From Aphelocoma coerulescens (Eukaryota > Chordata > Aves > Passeriformes > Corvidae), in the NCBI RefSeq assembly GCF_041296385.1, contig NC_091015.1, forward strand, positions 54,626,345-54,690,344: a stretch of DNA of 64,000 nt. The letters are read 5' to 3'. The notes under the pieces were generated by a model. The model searched no databases, was not told the DNA's origin, and was given only the letters and a program-made list of their open reading frames with translations. The position numbers were made by a program, and so were the translations under genes. Positions 60,557-64,000 of the stretch are shown in pieces; the first letter of the stretch is position 1, and every line of letters starts with the position of its first letter.

Positions 60557-63239
60557 GGGAGCAGAGGTGTGAATCCCAGTGTGCTGCCCCAGCCATGGAT
60601 CAGGCCCCCAAGCTGCAGGGCCCCGCACGTAAAGGTGCTTTGGGTCTCCCCTTTGCTCTCAGTGCTGGCAGGGGAGGCAGGAGCCTTCCCAGAGGAGGGG
60701 GGGCTTCAGGGAAAGAGCTGGCATCATTCAGCATTGAGGTGGCCTGCCTTTGAACTGGTGACTGAGCCCTGAAAGGCCAGGTCTGGTGACTGCTGATCTT
60801 GATAATAACCGTGTGAATGCTGTTACCCAGTGCACCCTTGCGCTTTCCAGCCATTGTGCGGAGGCGCTGCCTCATTTCTTGGCTTGGCCATACCTGCTCT
60901 TTTCCTAGGAGCCAAAGCAAAATAGCCTCTGATCTCTCTGCCCATTTCCTTGCCTAGCTGGGCACAAAATCACAGGTCTGCATTGCTGCCAGGAGCATCC
61001 AGCTTCCTTTGTGGGCTTATTCCAACTACTGCTTTGCTAACTGAAAGCCTTCCAAATTCAGCATCACAGCCTTCTTACTGGGTTTCCCAAAGCCACGTAA
61101 ACTTTTCTGTCTGCTTCCCTGCAGTGCTGGAATGGTTTCCATAAGCATAAGTTCTTCTACCCTCTTTTTTTCATCTCAAACCAGTTACCTTGCAATTAAC
61201 AGGAGTTGCTCTCTAACCAGGAGACCGGGCTTGAAACCAGGGAGTAAAGTGCCTTTAGTGGGAAGTAAAATCCGTAATTGCACAGATGCTAAAAATCGTG
61301 GACAAAACCTTGGTTTTTTGGCATAATTTTAGCATTTTGGCTGATGACTTCCAGCACTATTAGTTCATCTAATAAAAAGGATTACCTCTACTCACCTCCC
61401 ACGCCTCTTACATAGAAGTGTGAATCATCAGGATCTCAAGAGCAAATGGCCATTGGGAGTCCTATTATTTAACTGGAACCTCTGGCTTCAGCAGGAGCTT
61501 GGGCAGGGGATGGCTGTTCTCTGAAGAATCCTCATTCTGGATCCAACGCAGCAACACTTCTGCTTGCTCCCATCAGCTGGGTTGGTGGGGGTTTATGAGC
61601 TTTTGTCATGTCAAGGATTCTTATTTTCAGTCTACATTGGACAGAATTGGGGCAACACCCCCTGTGGATAGGTGTTAAGCTGGAGACAAGTGTTTTGAGT
61701 ATACTTATTTTCATTTTTCTAATTTTTCAAGAAAAAATATGGTGGCATACAGCACAGGACCTGCTGGCTGGTGCAGGGAGGGGCCCCCTTGGTCCAGACC
61801 TGTTCTTCAGGGACTAGTGGAAAGCCACTCTGCCCTTCTTTTTTCAGCTGGGCAAAACTCCAGTGGGCCCCAGCCACACGGAAATCTGAGGTTGGGGATT
61901 GCTGTCAGACTCCACACCACAGCCATCCGTTTCATGGGCAGTAGCAAAGGGAGCATTTTGGTTTTTTCCCCAGCTTGGCAGCACATGAATCAAAGCAAAG
62001 GCAGGCAAGCATATCTGGTGCCAAGGAAAACTGGGAGGTACTGAGTTACCAAAAGTACTTTCAACTGTCAAGGAAAGGGAACGTGTATGTGTATGTAGGT
62101 GTCTGCCATTTTCTTGGGCTCTATCCATCCCATTTTGGGATAGTCCAGGCAGGAGAACAGTAAATCCCTAAAATACGTATTTTCCACTTTAAATTTGAGT
62201 GACAGTTGGTGCATGTGGTAAAGGGCAGTGAAAATCAAACTGTTCCTCCTATGCTTCAAAAGTTGGGACTGCAAGAGAGCTCTCTTCAGCCAAAACATCA
62301 AGGCAGGAATTTTCCCTATTCAGTAGAAGTGTGAGGCAGGGTAACACCATGGTTGCCAAACTAACTTAATGGCAGCTCTTTTTCCAGTCACATCCCAGCT
62401 TATCTTGGACTTTTTATGTTCCTACAACTCCAGAAGTTCACATTGTTCTGGGTGGCATCTTGCCTTAAATTATCAGAAAACTTTTAAGGTTAATGGCTGA
62501 TGTCTGGAGCACTTTGTTCTTCAAAATGCCCATCCCTTCTCTCCTCCCTCTACATGAATTTCCTCCACTTGTTCAAACTGCTGCTTTTCCTCCTGTGGGA
62601 AGGACTTAGCTGCTTGTGCTGCAGCTGCTGAAGGACCACACCACCCCAAAAAACAGTCAGTGGTCTTGGTATAGGCTGCAGAGCTGCTCAGCACAGCCCA
62701 GCTGCTCCAAGAAGTCAGGCTGGGAACCTGCAAAGGGGTCTGTGGGAGAATGGCTTTTTGTGGAACATGTGCCCCTTATCCCAAGTCCCACTCATCCCAT
62801 GGAGAAGCAATGACAGCAGGACGACCCTATCAAAGCCACAGTGGAACTGCTTTTTAGAGGGGTAAGAGCCGCCCTACACTGTGAGCAGGGAGCCGGGGTG
62901 CTCAGTCCCCCCAGGTGCTCCCTCTGCCTCTGTGGGTGCCGGCACATTCCTTAGGGCATCCCTGCTGAGGGGCGGGGGACAGGTGGTCCCTCTCTGTCCC
63001 CTCAGCCACCCGAGCGCTGTTTCGCACCTCACGTTGCCGTCGCCATCGCTGACACATGAGAGCAAACTTGTGGCATTTTGCTAAAAGCCATAGGAAATCG
63101 TTCCAGCTATACACCCAGCCTTTCCTGATGTTTAGCTTAGCAGACTGTCGGTACATTCATTCCCCTTCTTCTTCTTCTTTTTTTTTCCTTTTTTTTTTTC
63201 CTTTTTAACAAAAACAAGCAGCGTGCTAGGAGCTGCAAG
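60557..63239. other. Intergenic DNA upstream of CLEC3B
   Basis: About 2.7 kb with no recognised gene, RNA or mobile element. Enhancers of CLEC3B may lie here, but nothing in the sequence marks one. Confidence 0.55.
63164..63207. repeat. Pyrimidine tract, CTT units and T-runs
   Basis: CTTCTTCTTCTT is followed by T-runs broken by CC, about 220 bases before the CLEC3B start codon. It is a simple-sequence tract. Confidence 0.75.
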
Positions 63240-63426
63240 CCCTCTGGGAGGTTTTCAGCCTTGGCCGGAGCCGCCTGACCCCCCCCGGGGCCGGGAGGCT
63301 GCCGCTGGCCCGGGCTCAGCGGGAGGCTTGCTGGGACAGTCATTCCTGACTCCAGCCGGTGTCCAGGCGGCGGTGTGCGGGCAGAGCGGAGCCACTGCAG
63401 CTCCGCTCGGACCAGACGGCAGCGGC
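63240..63426 (+). promoter_or_regulatory. CLEC3B: CLEC3B promoter region and 5' UTR (GC-rich)
   Basis: A GC-rich stretch with frequent CpG directly before the CLEC3B start and continuing through exon 1. No convincing TATA box was seen. The transcription start cannot be fixed from sequence. Confidence 0.5.
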
Positions 63427-63532
63427 ATGGCGCTCCGGGGAGCCTGCCTCCTCCTCTGCCTCCTCTCCCTCTCCCAGGTCTCCGGCCAGCAGAACGGCAA
63501 AGTCCGGCAAAAACCGGCGGCTGCCAAGAAAG
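63427..63532 (+). CDS. CLEC3B: CLEC3B (tetranectin) exon 1, signal peptide; gene continues past the window
   Basis: Tetranectin is a secreted trimeric C-type lectin-like protein that binds plasminogen kringle 4 and heparin, found in plasma and mineralising tissue. Exon 1 reads MALRGACLLLCLLSLSQVSG, a clear signal peptide with a probable cut near residue 20, and then a lysine-rich start of the mature chain (QQNGKVRQKPAAAKK). It ends at the donor AAAG|GTAAGG with one base of the next codon. In the known gene the next exons encode the trimerising coiled coil and the lectin-like domain; they would lie beyond 64000. The call rests on the signal peptide, the lysine-rich head, the exon end and the EXOSC7 neighbour. 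CLEC3A is less likely because of the synteny. Confidence 0.85.
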
Positions 63533-64000
63533 GTAAGGGGCAGCGGCACCTTCCCTGCAAGGAAGACTTGCAGGGCTTGGGGGGGGGGGGTTGCAGTCAG
63601 CCCACTCGTTTGGGCATTTAAGAGTGCTTGAGTGAAACTTCAGAAAAAGCATCTAAAAACCTAATAAAGTGGTTTCCTCCCACCCTCCTCCGTGGGAATT
63701 ATTGTGTAGCTCTTCTGTAAAACAATGAGAGTATTGAAACGGTTTTGGTGGGTTCCTAACTTGAATAAATTTGTTGGGACAGCTTGGTCGGAATTTCAGA
63801 GGGAACTCATTTTTCATGTTCCCTCTAAGGTTCATCCCAAACTTTTCCTCTACTAAACTCTCCCTTTGAGTAACCCGCCCCCCCCCCCCCCCAATTCATT
63901 TTTCAGAAGCAAGTAAGTGGCAGATGACAGACAATTCTGGAGACAAAAGCAGGCAGAAAACATACAATCCTTGAAGCATCAACAATGTTCTTCATTTAAA
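63533..64000 (+). other. CLEC3B: CLEC3B intron 1, partial
   Basis: The intron starts GTAAGGGGC. It holds a G-run of 12 at 63579-63590 and a C-run of 15 at 63878-63892. No further exon is seen before the window ends. Confidence 0.7.
63878..63892. repeat. C-run of 15
   Basis: Homopolymer of C on the plus strand in CLEC3B intron 1. Its length may be unreliable because such runs are hard to sequence. Confidence 0.85.

Noticed and set aside
63137..63652. Minus-strand frame of 171 codons over CLEC3B exon 1
   Set aside because: It is antisense to CLEC3B exon 1 and its promoter, is low in complexity at its end (lysine and arginine run from the pyrimidine tract), and shows no domain.

Overview
The window is nuclear DNA of a bird, most likely a songbird (oscine passerine). 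The evidence is 3'-truncated CR1 LINE copies on both strands, a short SINE with a tRNA-Ile-like head and a CR1-like tail (the arrangement known from TguSINE1 of zebra finch), a solo retroviral LTR with an exact 5-bp target duplication, long introns with canonical GT-AG borders, and GC-rich promoter islands.

Three vertebrate genes are present, in the order also known from human chromosome 3p21.31. (1) ZDHHC3, a Golgi S-palmitoyltransferase, is on the minus strand. Six coding exons lie between 19350 and 533 and join without a frame break into 327 residues. Its probable non-coding first exon sits in a CpG island near 30.74-30.88 kb. Its 3' UTR runs off the left edge. (2) EXOSC7 (RRP42), a ring subunit of the RNA exosome, is on the plus strand. 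Eight exons from 33757 to 54657 join into 290 residues. (3) CLEC3B (tetranectin) is on the plus strand. Only its first coding exon (63427-63532), with the signal peptide, is inside the window. ZDHHC3 and EXOSC7 are divergent (head to head), and about 2.9 kb with a CR1 copy lies between their GC-rich start regions.

Layout: 1-532 ZDHHC3 3' UTR; 533-19374 ZDHHC3 coding exons and introns; 19375-30737 ZDHHC3 first intron; about 30340-31060 CpG island and ZDHHC3 start; 31225-31663 CR1; 31664-33440 spacer; about 33440-33850 EXOSC7 promoter island; 33757-54657 EXOSC7, with a CR1 in intron 1 and a solo LTR in intron 7; 54658 to about 55085 EXOSC7 3' UTR; 55139-55466 CR1; 55467-63240 intergenic with the SINE; 63240-64000 CLEC3B start.

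The three genes are not known to act in one pathway. They are neighbours by conserved synteny. I saw no new gene system. The observations most worth checking are a 153-bp exon-like segment with an open reading frame in EXOSC7 intron 2, the solo LTR with a TATA box in sense orientation in EXOSC7, the tRNA-Ile/CR1 SINE, a (GGCAC)6 repeat in the presumed ZDHHC3 first exon, and a tiny upstream ORF just before the ZDHHC3 start codon.
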